From Magnaporthiopsis rhizophila (Eukaryota; Ascomycota; Sordariomycetes; Magnaporthales; Magnaporthaceae), in the NCBI GenBank assembly GCA_003049465.1, contig PYSS01000025.1, positions 1 to 64,000 on the forward strand: DNA of 64,000 bases. The letters are read 5' to 3'. The notes beneath the pieces were generated by a model. The model saw only the letters and a list, made by a program, of their open reading frames with translations, was not told the origin of the DNA and ran no database searches. This document shows positions 35,181 through 47,224 of this stretch, one piece after another. Each line of letters starts with the position of its first letter. The stretch's first letter is position 1. The position numbers and the translations under genes were made by a program.

Positions 35181-36110
35181 GTACATAACCGAGGCCGCCA
35201 AAAATCGCCAACTATCCAAAATGGGGATGTGTCATCTATCACTGCACATACGACAATCCCGACCTTGTGGGACGGCCTTCATCACCTCCTCAAGTCCCCG
35301 CGGCCAGGGACCTGCGCGAGTCTGGGTAGAAGACACATGCTGGATTCCCGATCTCCAATAGACCATCATCCAGGATCGCGAGACCCTCGTCGGTGGCGCC
35401 CTCAAGGACGCAGTTCGCCAGATCCTTCATCGCGTGTGAAGTCGGTGACCGCTCGCTCGGTCGGGCGCGACGGAGAAGGCGGGCGCCGACAACCTGGACG
35501 TCGCTGCGAAATGCCCGCACTTCCGGTAACTGCGTCTATGTTTGACGGCGTCTGCCTCGGCACTATACTTGTAAAAGCGGACCAACATCTTTCGGCACTT
35601 ACCTGCTCACCAGCCACGTCATCAGTGCCGCTGCTGCTCCCAAAAGACCGCCACCCATACCGCTGGACTCGGAAACGAAGGGGACAGCGGCGGCGACGAC
35701 GACAAAGTCTACACTCTTTTCGCGGCGGCAGTGACACTTTTTTCGGCTGCCCGGCGAGAAATTCCAGCAGCTAAAGGGGCGCGCGTCAGCACCCTCCCTC
35801 GGTCCAAGAGGTGCCGACTTGACCTTGTAGGTCACCAGAATCCCGCCCAGTCGGTGGTGGTGTGCTGCAGCTCATCGTAAATTTTTTGTGAGATAGCCAG
35901 CATCTGGTATACATCCATCCGACGTCGTAGACGGTATTGGCGCCGACGGCCGGGTACGGCTCATCTTCGTCCCCCCATCATGAACGGGCCTCGCGGTCCG
36001 CGACGACGGTAAACTCGAGGAATGAGGTCCCAGCCGGTCCCTCGGAGCTTGCGCCGCTCTCGGCCGTGCAAGATGAACTCGTCAAGGGCGGTCAGGAAAT
36101 TTATTCCGGA
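35180..36110. pseudogene. Remnants of a fungal multicopy family protein, pieces on both strands
   Basis: On the plus strand near 35190-35260 one frame reads PPKIANYPKWGCVIYHCTYD, the opening motif of a common Pezizomycotina family of about 250 residues that I know only as hypothetical. About 110 bases on, frames with DTCWIPDL and IIQDRETLVGGALKDAVRQ fit the next block, separated by a stop or intron. On the minus strand near 35830-36010 other frames read PYPAVGANTVYDVGWMY and KIYDELQHTTTDWAG, resembling the end of the same family. Broken frames and opposite strands argue for a rearranged relic. The assignment rests on recall of short motifs and is weak. Confidence 0.35.
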
Positions 36111-36967
36111 CGCATCATCGTCATCGCCGTCGTCGACGAAGCCCCCATTTAAGGTTGCCTACTCACGTTTTCGACATTCTGTACCGTGTGCAACAAGCCG
36201 GTCGGCAGTGGTGGTAGTGTCCCCCATCTCACAAATGTGGAGGGCAGACAACTTGGCATGGCGCTGAAATCGAGGTGCATCATGGCTGCCATCTGACGGC
36301 AGCGGAGCATGTGGGAAAGTGGTTGGCGATTGTGCTCGAAACCCTAACTTGGTGAGCCGCTGTGCGGTGGGCGAGCACGGATTCTACGCGGCGTCGACGG
36401 CAAGAGAAAGAAAGGCACCAGGAACTGCACCGAGAGCAGGTTGCGTAATGCGTATCCATTCCCGGTGAGTGAGGAAAGACCATTGAGGAGAAACACCGAT
36501 GCTTCTATGTGGAAGTGGTACGAAAACGTTTGGCTTTCGGGGCGAAAGGGACGGTATGGTGGCCAGAAAGATGCCTAGAGCGGAGTCGGCATGACCCTTT
36601 TTCCCACAGAGCATGTGCTGGAACAAATAGACAAATAGACAGTGAGACAGACTGCAACGCATGGTATCCATATTGATCTCACAAACAAAAAGGGGTATTT
36701 TCTAATATCCATCCGAACCCGAGCGTACAACAAGGCCTGAAATTCTCTCATTCAGGCAGCAGCTTTCCTCCATAAACGCAATCGATTCACATCGCAGATT
36801 CCATAGGCCGACGAACCCATCTTCCAGATTCAGGCGGAGTGACATTGTCCACGCCCGCCACAGTACATTGTCGAAGGGTGAGAGTAGCAATAAACTGGAA
36901 ACAGATAAAGTTGGAAATGATAAGGTAAAAAACTCCGTTCGCCGGCTGTCTACTCGCTGGGTATCCT
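36111..36967. other. Intergenic, no gene seen
   Basis: Short frames only, on both strands. The right side holds the 3' end of the next minus-strand gene. Confidence 0.4.
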
Positions 36968-39716
36968 TCACCTGTCAGGCTCCTGCTTGATGTCCTCGAC
37001 AAGAATCACGACCGTCAGCGTCGCCGCATACGCCTCTCGGATGGCGCACGCCATACTACAAGACACGAGTTAGCGCCATGACCTAATAAACAGAATGAGG
37101 GAGAGACAAATAAAACTCACCACGTCTTCACCACATCCGCCACAACGGCGTTCAGCCCCCAGTGCGCACACCAGGCGCGCGCCAGCACCTCATTGTCGGG
37201 CACGCCAAACGCCTCGACGACCAGAACCTTGGCGTCGTTGGCTGGGTCCCTGACCACGGGCGGCGGGCGCTGCGGCATCTTGCCGCGGGCCGCCGACGCC
37301 ATCATGCCGCCCAGCGAGCTCGTCGACACGCCCTCGCCCATGCCGCCGCCGTACATGCCGCCCCAGTCGCGGATCTCGACGACGCGGTCGACGGGCACGG
37401 ACGCGTAGGCGTACTCGTAGAACAGCGGGTGCGGCCCTTCGACGCACGGCCACGCGCTCAGAAACTCGACGTCGAAGCTGAGCCGCAGCGGCCACGAGAC
37501 GCCGTCGATGGCGAACTGGATGCCCGCGTCAAAGACGCCAACCCCACCGGCGCCGCTGGGGGCTGCTGCTGCCGATGGCGGCTGGCCTTCGCCGCCGAGT
37601 GCCGCGGTCGAGGGGCTCGTGTCTGGCGCCGCCCCGGGCACCGGTCCGGGCGCGTTGATGCGGCGCAGCGTCAGCTTCTCGACACGGACCGTGTCTACGA
37701 TCTCGCCCGTGCCGGTCGAGTCGCCCTGCGGCCTTGGCAGTTCGTAGTCGAGCACGGGGAAGAACTCGGCGGGCGGACCGAGCGGGTCGGACCGCTCGCG
37801 CATCGAGAGCACGTCGTCGGGCGACATGAGGCGCAGGCCCTGGAACTGCGGCTGTGGGCCAGGGGTCGACGGCGACATGGGGCCACCGTCGGGGGAGGCG
37901 GGGGCCTGGAGCGGCGAGACGGAGGCGGCGGCGGCGGCGTTGGTGCCCGGGCCGGCGAGCCTGGGCCGCCTGGTGCGTATCCTCGCGATCTGAGTTCGTG
38001 CCAAGTCACGCGTTGGGCGGGCGGGGCCGACCCAGCCGCCAACCTCGCGGCACGTCGGGGCCAGGACGCGGCCCACGACCGACGCAGACGACCAGTAGGT
38101 GTAGCTGCCCCTGTACTGGAAGCCGCAGCAGGGGTGCAGGTGGGTAAGCAGGGCCAGGTCGTCGGTGGCGTGGTCCGGGTCGACGTCGATGAGAGAGTTC
38201 ATCATCAGGAACGGGAAGCTCATGCCGGGCAGGACGAGACCGCTGAAGAAGGCCATGGCGTGGGAGCTGATGGCACCGAGGGCGTCCTCCGAGTCCTCGT
38301 CGGCCATGTTCTCGAGCATCTCGGTCAGGTTGGGCCACTTCATCATCTGGGCGAAGCGCTTGAGCATAGACATCTGGCGCTTCTTGAGCTTGAGCCGCAG
38401 CTTGACCTGCTTGGCCGTGTCGCCAAAGTCGTCAATGCGCACGTTGTCGCGCCAGCGGCGGGACAGGGCTATGCTCCACTGGATCGTGGGCGGCAGCTGG
38501 GCCAGCACCTTCTCGCGAGCGGTCTCGAGGTGCTGACTCGAGTTGATGCGCAGGTCGAGCTCGCAGCTGAACAGGAGCTGGTGGAAGAAGCGCACGTACT
38601 GCTCGTGGTTCTGCTCGCCGCGGTCGAATATGAAGCGCGTGGCGATGTGGTTGCGCGGATCCGAGAAGTCGATCCACCAGCCAGGGCGCGACAGCACCAT
38701 GATCAGATCCGTGATCTGCTTGTCGAGCGTACGGTGGGGGCTGAGCGGCTTGCCCGGGTCGCGCAGGAACTTGCCATACAGATTGTTGTACATGAGCTTT
38801 TCGTCGTTGTCCTCCAGCCCATACCGTTCGAGTTCGCGCAGCCTCCGCATGATACGCTCGAGGTCGGCATCACGCAAGGTCACGCCCGTGTCGCGTAGGG
38901 TGAGGGCGGGCGGCAGTACGCTAGCACGTGATACCCAGCGATTGAGCGCAACGGTACCCGGCCGGGCGCCGAAGTGGAAGGCGAGGCTCGGCTGCTCCAG
39001 TGTCTCCCAGGGGCGCGCGGCGGGAGCAGGGGCCGGGCGCCCACTGCTGGTGGTGCGGGTAGCGCCGGTGGCGGCGGTCCAGCGCATGGTCATCAGCTGA
39101 GCCATGGCGTCATGCAGGTTTGCGGCGTCGGTGGCGGCACCTCGCACGCCGGCCGAAGCGGTGGCAAACAGCGCATAGTAGCTCTCTGAGGCGTGCGGCA
39201 CCGGCCGACGGTGGCCAGTGAAGACGGGGGCGCCGCGCGACACGAGGTCCATGGCGTGGCCCAGCGTCAGGTCCTCCTCGCTCGGCACGTTGGACGGCGG
39301 CCAGTCGGTCAGCGGCCCGCGCCGGCGCCTCCTCCGCCAAACACCGGCGGCCTTGGTAGTCGAGTCGCGCCGGGCCTTGCCCTTGCCCTTGCCATTATCG
39401 GCGCCGTCATGCTTGGACAGCGGGCGGCGGACGGGGCTGGCCGAAGACGATGGCGAGGCTGAGTCGTCACGGCGACGGTGGAGGCCCCGGCCCATGCCCG
39501 GCACCGAGTGCCTGCGGCGATCCGGACTCGGTCGGTCATAGTCGTCATGGTCCTGTGGGGCTTGGTTAGAGAGCGGCGACGCGCGTCAAGAAATGGCCAG
39601 CTGCAACGTACCCTCTCATCATCGTGGTCGTCGTCATCGCGGTAGCTGTCTTTGCGCTTCGACTTGGAGCGGAAGAGCGACCCCCAGAAGCCCCCTTTCT
39701 TCTTTTCTTCGCTCAT
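36968..39716 (-). CDS. Conserved fungal protein of unknown function, 874 residues, 3 exons
   Basis: Exons 39612-39716, 37121-39552 and 36968-37055; splice phases agree. The N-terminus is MSEEKKKGGFWGSLFRSKSK, followed by an acidic then strongly basic, Ser/Arg-rich region, which suggests a disordered leader. The core from about residue 250 is folded-looking and rich in conserved-type aromatic residues, for example LSRPGWWIDFSDPRNHIATRF and EQYVRFFHQLLFSCELDLRI. A Pro/Ala/Gly-rich linker of about 120 residues follows, then a C-terminal domain ending in AYAATLTVVILVEDIKQEPDR from the last exon. I do not recognise a named domain. The antisense strand holds a 578-codon frame here that I regard as a GC-rich shadow. 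Confidence 0.82.
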
Positions 39717-42700
39717 GGTTGTGGCGGCTGCTCATAATCGCGTTCTCTCGGCTGGCGCACCCAACATTCACCACCTACCGCTGGCCCAGCCAGCAAAGAT
39801 TTGCGCCCGTTTGCCGCAAGGAAACCCAAGATGGAGATGGTAGCGCGGGGCGGGGTGGGCAGTTGTCAGAAGAGGTTGCGCGATAGTGCAAGAAAGACGG
39901 CAGACGGTCCAGGGTAGGTAGGCAAGGTAGCTAATCGAGATGATGTGCGTTAGATGGGTTGGGTGAGATTGAGATTGAGGGTCAGGCGGGAAGGTTTTCT
40001 GGCGCAGCAGCTGGGCGACGTCACTCGACAGCCTCACTCTCCCCGACCGGCGGCCTCTGTTCGAGTCGGGGGAGGCTGTGTTGGCGCAGGACCAGGTGAT
40101 GCAGGCTGCACAGGTGCCTCACAGACGACGGGTCAGAAGAGCTCGCATCAATCACTGAGCTCTCAATAGGTTGGGCGACGCCGCTGCGCTGGCAAACGCG
40201 CGCGCCGACGTTTGATTGAGCCGAACGAGGTTGATTGGCCCACTGGAAGCACCCAGGTTTCAGGTGTGCTCAGGCGCTTGTCCAGCGGGCCACCACAGGA
40301 AAGCGGAGGCGCATGTGCAGTCTGGTTGTCGCGGGCGACCGCTTGTCTGCGCCAGTCGCTTGTCGCTCGACCAATCAGACACCCGCAAACACGGTCTAAG
40401 CCCGCCCCACCGCGGGTCTTGGCACGTCATGGACAGCCCAACGCAAGCTGCTTTGGCTACAACAGAACTGACTTTGGGAAGCCTTTCATCGGGCGGCTCT
40501 GGTTTTCCTTGATGATGCAAAGCCGATTGACTGGTTGGATGCCTATGACTTCTGATACTTGACGCAGTAACGTCACCAATTGGTTACTTCCAATAAAACC
40601 AGTTACGCTGCGCCTTTGGTCAATGACGTGACATGTGACAGTGCTTATAAAATCCATGATATCAGGAGCTGAACAAAACGCATCACAATAACCAAACGAA
40701 GGAACACAGCCGGGACGCACGTCATTTTCTCCAAGTATAAAGGCTATCGAATATTTCCAACGCTTCTATTCCACTTTCCGCTCTTACATTATTAAACTCC
40801 ACCACCTTTAACATAAATACCAAGACCACCGTCACAACTACCCCGTAGTGCTTCCAAGTCTATCTGCTCTCTTATCATATATCGGAATCTCCAAAGTTAA
40901 AAACGGCTAATTGCTAATTACTTTACGAGTCGTTTCAGCGCCACGGCTTCAACCGGCTGGACTTCGTGGCGGTGGTGTCCTTTTGGATATCGTTTCTTTT
41001 AGGCCTGTTTGGAAAGGAAAAGAAACTCCACCTTTACGTATTCGAAACGACCAACTGCTTGCGCATCGCCAGGCTGCTTGCTATTACCAAAGGCAATGCT
41101 GTGAGTTTTTAGGCCCTGTTTGATTACTTTCCGCCTCTCCACCGCTGCGGACATGCCCATTTCTATTAAGACCGAGACAGGTCTGCTGCTAACTTGTTAG
41201 GAACCTTGCTCTCCGCTCTCCAGGCGCGGTAATAATTTATACGATGGTTAATAGAGTGAAGAGCCGCTTTTGGGGCAAGGAGAAAGAGCCGAAGCTGCGC
41301 AGCGGGGTTGGGACACCCCCACATCATCCAGTAAACCCGAACCTTCGTTGTTATATGTATAAACTTGACACTGTTACGTGAACACATGGGCCAGGTTGCC
41401 CTGACTTTTAACTTATCCGCCATGCAACGGTAAACCTCTTTAAAAGCTAAAATTGCACAACAAGTTACGGTAGTTCTTATTCATCTCTCGGACTACCCGT
41501 AAACCGTCGCGTGACGCTGTCATTAATGAGCAAGAGGAATTAACTTCTGGGAGGCCTTTGCGATTTTACTGTCAACGTGGTTGTGGTTCTTCCATCTCCA
41601 GCCATAAACCGACGACGACTGGGCAAAAATGCGGATCCAACCAGAGCGGGTCGTCAGCCGAGCAGCGAGGCCAACTGCCGAGCTGGATCGGCCGGATTCT
41701 GGGGACTTTGATCGCCCCAGTGACGACAAGGACAAAGGCAGCAACACCGCAACGCCGTGGTGTACACACGCCGGCGACGTGCCTTGCCCACGGCTTTCTA
41801 GCAGACTGGTCAGGGCGGGGCCGCATCGCTGACCCCTCCCAACCTTTCCCAGGCACAAGCCTTTCGTGTTCGGCCGCGCAATCTTGTGCGAGAAGTGCGG
41901 TGCGGCGCCCGTGGGACATCGACCACAGGAGATGGTAGCAACAATTAGTAGCAAGAGACAATAAACAGGAATCACCTTTCGGTCTTTGGCGTATGAGGCG
42001 GTAGAACTGCCCTGCTTGCAGTATATATTTCCAGGACGGTGAGCAAAGCTGCAAAAGTAATGGAATGGGAAGAGAAAGAAGGCGACCGAAGCCGGTGCTC
42101 ATCGTCGGCCTGGCGTTTGTAAGATGCGGGCAAGCCTTCCTTTAGGTGGTTGTGGCGGAACCCCTTTTCCGAGGGCCTCGCTTCCAAGGAAAACTTCTCC
42201 AGGTGTGGACTGTGCTACTCATCTCTGGTAGCATATATATTTGGAGCGTGTCCCCGGTCGTGAAGAAATACAGGTACATTGCCTGCGGCGCGTGCTGGCG
42301 TGGTAACGACGGCTTCGACGCCGACGACACTGGGCTCTGCGCTCCAGTGTCGCGCGAGGCTTGCTATCTCGTGCTTGATTGCCACCAATCAGCGAGTCGC
42401 GTTCGACACGCCGCGTGCTCGACTCCACGCGCAGCGTCCTGTTCGTCTACTAGCGCGACGTTGTAAGCCTTTTGCGCGCCCACCAGGACCTGGAGTCTGA
42501 CCCACGCACCGGGAGCTGCTCCGTGCGGAATGGTGGTGATAGGCTCCTGGTCGGTTTTGACAAGTTAATTATGTCCTACCGCCCCCCTGACGCTTCCAAG
42601 CTCTCCTTTGCCGGCCATGTCGCTTGCGCGCGCGACCTGTGTGACCTGTCCCAGTATGGACTCCACTGCTGGGAGCCCGACTGGCCGTGGCCAACGTGGC

Positions 42701-43678
42701 TTCCGAGCTGGTACTTGAGCCGACAATGGTACATAGGTATCAACAAACTCCTGGGCCGGAGCAAGAACAGACTGTCAGACCTTCGGTGCTTCTGTGGGCC
42801 TACCCTCAGAGTGTGAGTCTCCTAAGGGTTCAGGGGGCATGCGATACGCCGTGGTGTCATTGGGGATAAGACCAAAGGTACCTATCGGGTTTGATCCATG
42901 GCATCAAACGGCATGGAAGATTTCGCATGGCTTCCAGTCCCTAACTAGTTGCTGCGTCGCGGAAACAGGAACGGCTGAGTCCGGAAAGCGTCGGAGCGGA
43001 TCTTAGCAAGCGATACCGACCGAGGCCTCTCCAGCGGCGATGAGGTCGTCACTTGAAAAGGCTCCACGGCACCCCGGGCTCTGGTTTGCGCCCACGCCCC
43101 GGGAGTGCGACGAGGAGTCGACTCTCCGACTTTAACTAAGCCACCAGACAAGGACAAGTGGGGAAACACTTGCAAGGCGGAAGGTTGGACTGCCGTCGGG
43201 AGCAAGCAGCACCGGGAAGCGGCGGCAGGGCGTGCGGAACCTGAGCTCCAGAAGCGGACGTGCCGCTGCGAGCCATGGCGGCTCAGGGGCTCGCGGCCGG
43301 AGAGAACTGGGTGCCGCTCCGGACGCGTCCCAAGGCGCCACCGTGGGTCGCAGCCACGACCAGGCTGTTCGCGCTGGCGGGTATTCACGAGGATAGGTGG
43401 TAGTGGGTATCTCCGGATCGGATCCTGGAATCTATCTAAAACAGGACCGGGATTGCGTATGGGGCTTCGGCTGGTCGGCGAGAAGTACGCCCACGGTGCG
43501 ACGTATGGATCTTGCCGTAAAAAAGCCGCCGTGGAATTGAACAGTCCCTGCGTAGGTAGGTAACAGTTGGGCTTCCTGCGCAATTCGAGTCTATACAAGC
43601 TTCCCGAGGTCAACCATGTCGCCGTCCTGCGTCGGGAAAGACGGTAGGTAATTAGCTTTGATGATGATAGCACTGGCT

Positions 43679-43876
43679 CTGGCTGTCAATGGGATGAGTA
43701 TAAGGACTGGGAATGAGGTGGAGGAATCTGTCCGTGTAGCTGGGGAATCTATCTAAAAATGACAAAGGAGGGCAAAATGTGTCCCCCTTTGCCATTTTTA
43801 GGTAGATACCTCGGCTTATACTAACAGATTTCTCCACCTCGTTCCCAGTCCTTACACCCATCCCACTGACAGCCAG
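43679..43876. repeat. 198-base foldback (long inverted repeat)
   Basis: The left arm from 43679 (CTGGCTGTCAATGGGATGAG) is matched by the reverse complement of the right arm ending at 43876 (CTGGCTGTCAGTGGGATGGG). Pairing continues for about 95 bases to a short centre near 43777, interrupted mainly by transition differences and one poorly matching stretch. No protein frame lies inside. It resembles a foldback MITE or an inverted duplication. No target-site duplication was identified. Confidence 0.85.
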
Positions 43877-44112
43877 GCGAGTCGTGTCCTGCAACCTGTC
43901 TGTCATGCCTCTCCCTGCTCCGGTGCCCGATCCATCCTTCCGTGACGATGTCGGGGATAGTGCGTCCAAGTCGGCACCTCTAAGAGGAGTGAAGCTGTTG
44001 AGAGGTAGCAGAAGAGTTAGCAAGGTGATACGGCTGGACAGCCGTGTTTGGAGGATTCACAAGTCGACTCGCCTCTAAGCAATGTGCTTGGGGTTGTTGC
44101 AAGCGGATCCGT

Positions 44113-44175
44113 CCGCTGAAGACAAACAGGAACTTGTCGATACTTTCGTCATCATTGCCTGTTTGTCTTCAGCGG
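44113..44175. repeat. Perfect 18-base inverted repeat with 27-base loop
   Basis: CCGCTGAAGACAAACAGG at 44113-44130 is followed by its exact reverse complement at 44158-44175. A transcript across it would fold into a strong hairpin. It lies about 240 bases right of the longer foldback. Confidence 0.9.
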
Positions 44176-45312
44176 TCATGGTGATGAAAGCGCTGGTTCT
44201 CTGGGGTGATAAAACTTGTAAGCTGGCTTAAAGTATTGCCATTATTTATAGGTTGATGATGCTGTTGTGCGGGAGCGTGGTGTAAAGTTGGAAAGCAGAA
44301 GAAGGAGATGGACCCCCTTTTTAAACATTTCCAGACTACTATGCACTGTGAGGGACAAGTGACCCATTTCCATGCCGGTGTGAGGGCGACCAACGGACCG
44401 CCGGCGGCGCCAGCATCACCTACCAATTGTATCCGGAGGCCAGCGATAAGAGTCACCGAGGGGTAAAACCAGGGTGGTCTTGACGCGCGCATGGCCTGGA
44501 TATGTGCACAACAATGGCCCGATTCCGCAGCCTCAGCTGGGGGTTATCATCACAGTTCCACTTCAGCAGCCAGGCCGACCGAAGAAGGATGCTGGGGAGG
44601 GCCCACGTATGCAGGTAGCTAGGGATCAAAGAAAGTGTGTTTTTCATATGGGTATTTAGACATATAGGGAGCACAAGTCCCTTCAGTGACCCCAGTCCTG
44701 GGCTGGGGCCGCTTGGCTACCTAGGCTCCTAGACCGGGGATTTTGGTCGATCCAGTCGATCTCTGCAGTCTTAAGAGCACCCATGTATTAGATATCACGC
44801 CGTTTGGCCAGGGGTATCACCCAGCAGCAGCTAAGTCTATCTCTCGGTCAGCAGTGACGGCCCCCTCTCTCGTCCCAGCTGCTTCTAGGACATGGTGATT
44901 ACGCGCGCGGTTGCGGGAAAGAGTCTGACTGCCAAGGATGTGCTGGTCGGGTTTCCCATTGACGTGTTAGCGGATCCTCTTTGGCGCGTCCCGATTTCGA
45001 CCGCTCTACTCCTAAGTGTTGATAGCCAATCGCGCGCATTACCCCTCCCATGCAAGGGCTTGTTCAGCGCCTGTGATCTGTCGAACTACGTGTCTGCCCG
45101 CCGCTGCCTACGCTCCAGGGAGAAGATGTAGATGTTTCCCCTCCAGTCACTCGCTTTCAGCCCCAACACAACAGGTCAGGAGAGGCACTGCTCGAAGTTT
45201 TTTTGTCGGTCCTCGAGTGAACTGCTCTCCTCTTAGTTTCGACCACAACCCCAACCGAGTATACCACATCTACACACATTGTAGTTCCACCACTACATCA
45301 ACAGCCCTACCA

Positions 45313-46300
45313 ATGGCAGGCCACATCCGCGACGCGCCGAGACAGATCGACGGCGACTCTTGGCTTATCGGCCAAGCATTCATCATCCGTCGCCAAAGCA
45401 ACGCTCCCGCCCAGTACCTTTGGAAGGACGACGACGGCTTCTGGTACACGCACGAGGAGGCGCCCGGCCCTCCGCCAGCAACAACTCCTCTGCCTCCGGG
45501 GAGCCACATCCGCAAGGTGTGGGACGCTGGCGACTCCGAGGTCGAGTTCACTTTCGGCAAGAATGCTGTCCTCAAGATCAAAGACACGGCTAGGATCCGC
45601 AACCGTTGCGCGCAGTTCAGGGGCTGCACCGAAGAGCACGTCACGCTGGCATGGCTCGCTGAGCGGCGCGACCGCCTCAGCTTTGCCGTGCCAGAAACGC
45701 TGCACTTTTCTCACCGCGAGGGCAGAGAGTATCTCATCGTCTCGTGCCCGACCAACACCTTTCTCTCGGATGTGTGGCGGGGGTCGAGCGAGGACGAGAA
45801 GCGGCACTACGCTGGCCGGATCATCGAGATATGCGAGGAGATGGCGTCGGCTTGGAGTTCCAACTCCATGACCGGGGTCGACGGTCGGCCGTTGGCCGAA
45901 ACGTGGTTGAATGCCTGTGGCGACTCACTCCCCCTCAGCCCAGACGAACTCAAAGGCGTCTGTGAGCAGCTGGGCGTGGACTGCTCGAAGCCGTTTGTCT
46001 TTGCGCGCAACGGCATCTCAGGGCACGAGGTCATGTCAACACGGATGGGCAAGGCAAAGGCTCGGTGGTCGGACTGATGAACTGGAGATGGCCGGTTACG
46101 TCCCGCTGGAGTGGACCAGGACCAAGTTTGCCTCCTCGTGGGGTCTAAACTTTGCGTGGCCCGATGTTTCCGGTGGACACCCGTCCGAGCGAGAATTGAG
46201 GGAGCTGCTTGTCAAGATGATGGGCGAGAAGGGTCTCCCCGATGTCACGCGAGCGTACAAGCAGCTAATCCAGGAGAATCTCCAGCGGCGGGCGGAATGA
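45313..46300 (+). pseudogene. APH-type phosphotransferase (kinase-like), catalytic motif lost and frameshifted
   Basis: Resembles the fungal aminoglycoside-phosphotransferase-fold proteins common in Pezizomycotina. From the ATG at 45313 the frame covers the N-lobe (VEFTFGKNAVLKIKDTARIR, with the Lys expected to bind ATP) and reaches a TGA at 46075-46077 after 254 codons. Downstream a different frame continues EMAGYVPLEWTRTKFASSWGLNF to 46300, the normal C-terminal region, so one frameshift near 46060-46075 splits the gene. The catalytic loop, normally H-N-D-x-x-x-x-N, reads R-N-G-I-S-G-H-E here (about 46004-46030): the His, Asp and Asn are all replaced. It is therefore inactive even if the frame were intact, or is a decaying copy. 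Confidence 0.75.
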
Positions 46301-46578
46301 CTATAACATTAGTGTATTGCGGAAGCATTACCGTGTCTGTGTCTCTAGACTGAGCAGTTAGGTAGGGAGGTAGTCACAACTTTCTTAAATCGCGAGACGA
46401 TGTATTCCCATATTTCCACCAGTATTACCACCGATCGTTCGTTGCATAGTAGGCATGTGCTCTCCAAGCTGAGTGGTGTGGAATTAAGCGCCGAGGCTGA
46501 TGGGCACATGGCCCTGGAGATTTATTGTCTCGGTCTCTGGCCCGGCCTGCCACGCCTTACCTCCGGATCCAGGATTGA

Positions 46579-46582
<4 letters not shown>

Positions 46583-46615
<33 letters not shown>
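46583..46615. repeat. (GT)n microsatellite
   Basis: About sixteen consecutive GT dinucleotides in intergenic DNA. Confidence 0.95.
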
Positions 46616-46616
<1 letters not shown>

Positions 46617-47216
46617 AAGGCTTCCTAGCGATTTCTACGCCAAGCACGCAGCCGACCTATTATACTCAATCGCGAGGCCACCACCGTCATCGGCGACTTC
46701 GCCAATCTTCCAAAACGAAACAAAGAAAAAAAAACCGCCAGCGCGGTTGGATTCTTTTGAAGGCCGGCGGCTGCTCACAAACGTGTAAGGAATCCACTCT
46801 GATAGACTCACGACAGCTCGGTCTGGCCCTCCGTGCGGCCGGTCAAGTCATATCTGACGCCAGATGCTCTTGTGCGCTCTACACGGAGCCGGTTACGTCC
46901 ACTGCGACAGACCTTGGTGCGGGTCAGCGCGCATCATACTTGCGTCTTCACGCGGGGACCGCTGGGAATATCCCCTCTAATGGGCTGGCGACGCCTGCTC
47001 TGGTGTGCCGCGCTCATTTGGAGCTGTCGCTGGTTCGCCATATCCCATATCGTCCCGGTGTGTGGTGGCTCTGTTGGTCTCAGGGTCAGGACATGGCTCG
47101 TTCCAAGGTCTGCAGTTATCACGAGGGTTGGAGGCTTCATTGCAAGCGCCTATGACCGCACAGCTGGGCGCTCTTCTTGAAACTGCTCAGGAGGCTTGGG
47201 GCTCCCGCTGTGCGGG

Positions 47217-47224
47217 TATATAAA
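47217..47224 (+). promoter_or_regulatory. TATA box for small proline-rich gene
   Basis: TATATAAA lies 275 bases before the ATG at 47499. It is followed by a pyrimidine- and CA-rich leader, as in well-expressed fungal genes. Its use is inferred from position only. Confidence 0.5.

Larger units (their letters stand above)
39717..45312. other. Gene-free 5.6 kb stretch with AT-rich parts and inverted repeats
   Basis: No supported gene over 5.6 kb, the longest such run in the window. The part around 40560-41500 is visibly richer in A and T than flanking DNA. Two inverted repeats (43679-43876 and 44113-44175) are listed separately. Many short frames exist; none has a motif. This could be decayed transposon sequence, but no transposase or reverse transcriptase motif was recognised. 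Confidence 0.45.

Noticed and set aside
37162..38898. 578-codon plus-strand frame opposite the 874-residue gene
   Set aside because: It is Arg/Gly/Ala/Val/His-rich with no motif, and mirrors the GC-rich third positions of the gene on the other strand, which has consistent splice sites and folded-looking sequence.
41523..42187. Overlapping minus-strand frames of 70-176 codons in the gene-free stretch
   Set aside because: Several frames overlap without any dominating, composition is random-like and there is no motif or splice partner.
44691..44714. Short CCCCAG / CTGGGG hairpin
   Set aside because: Six-base arms with a small loop are expected by chance and no transcript context supports a terminator.
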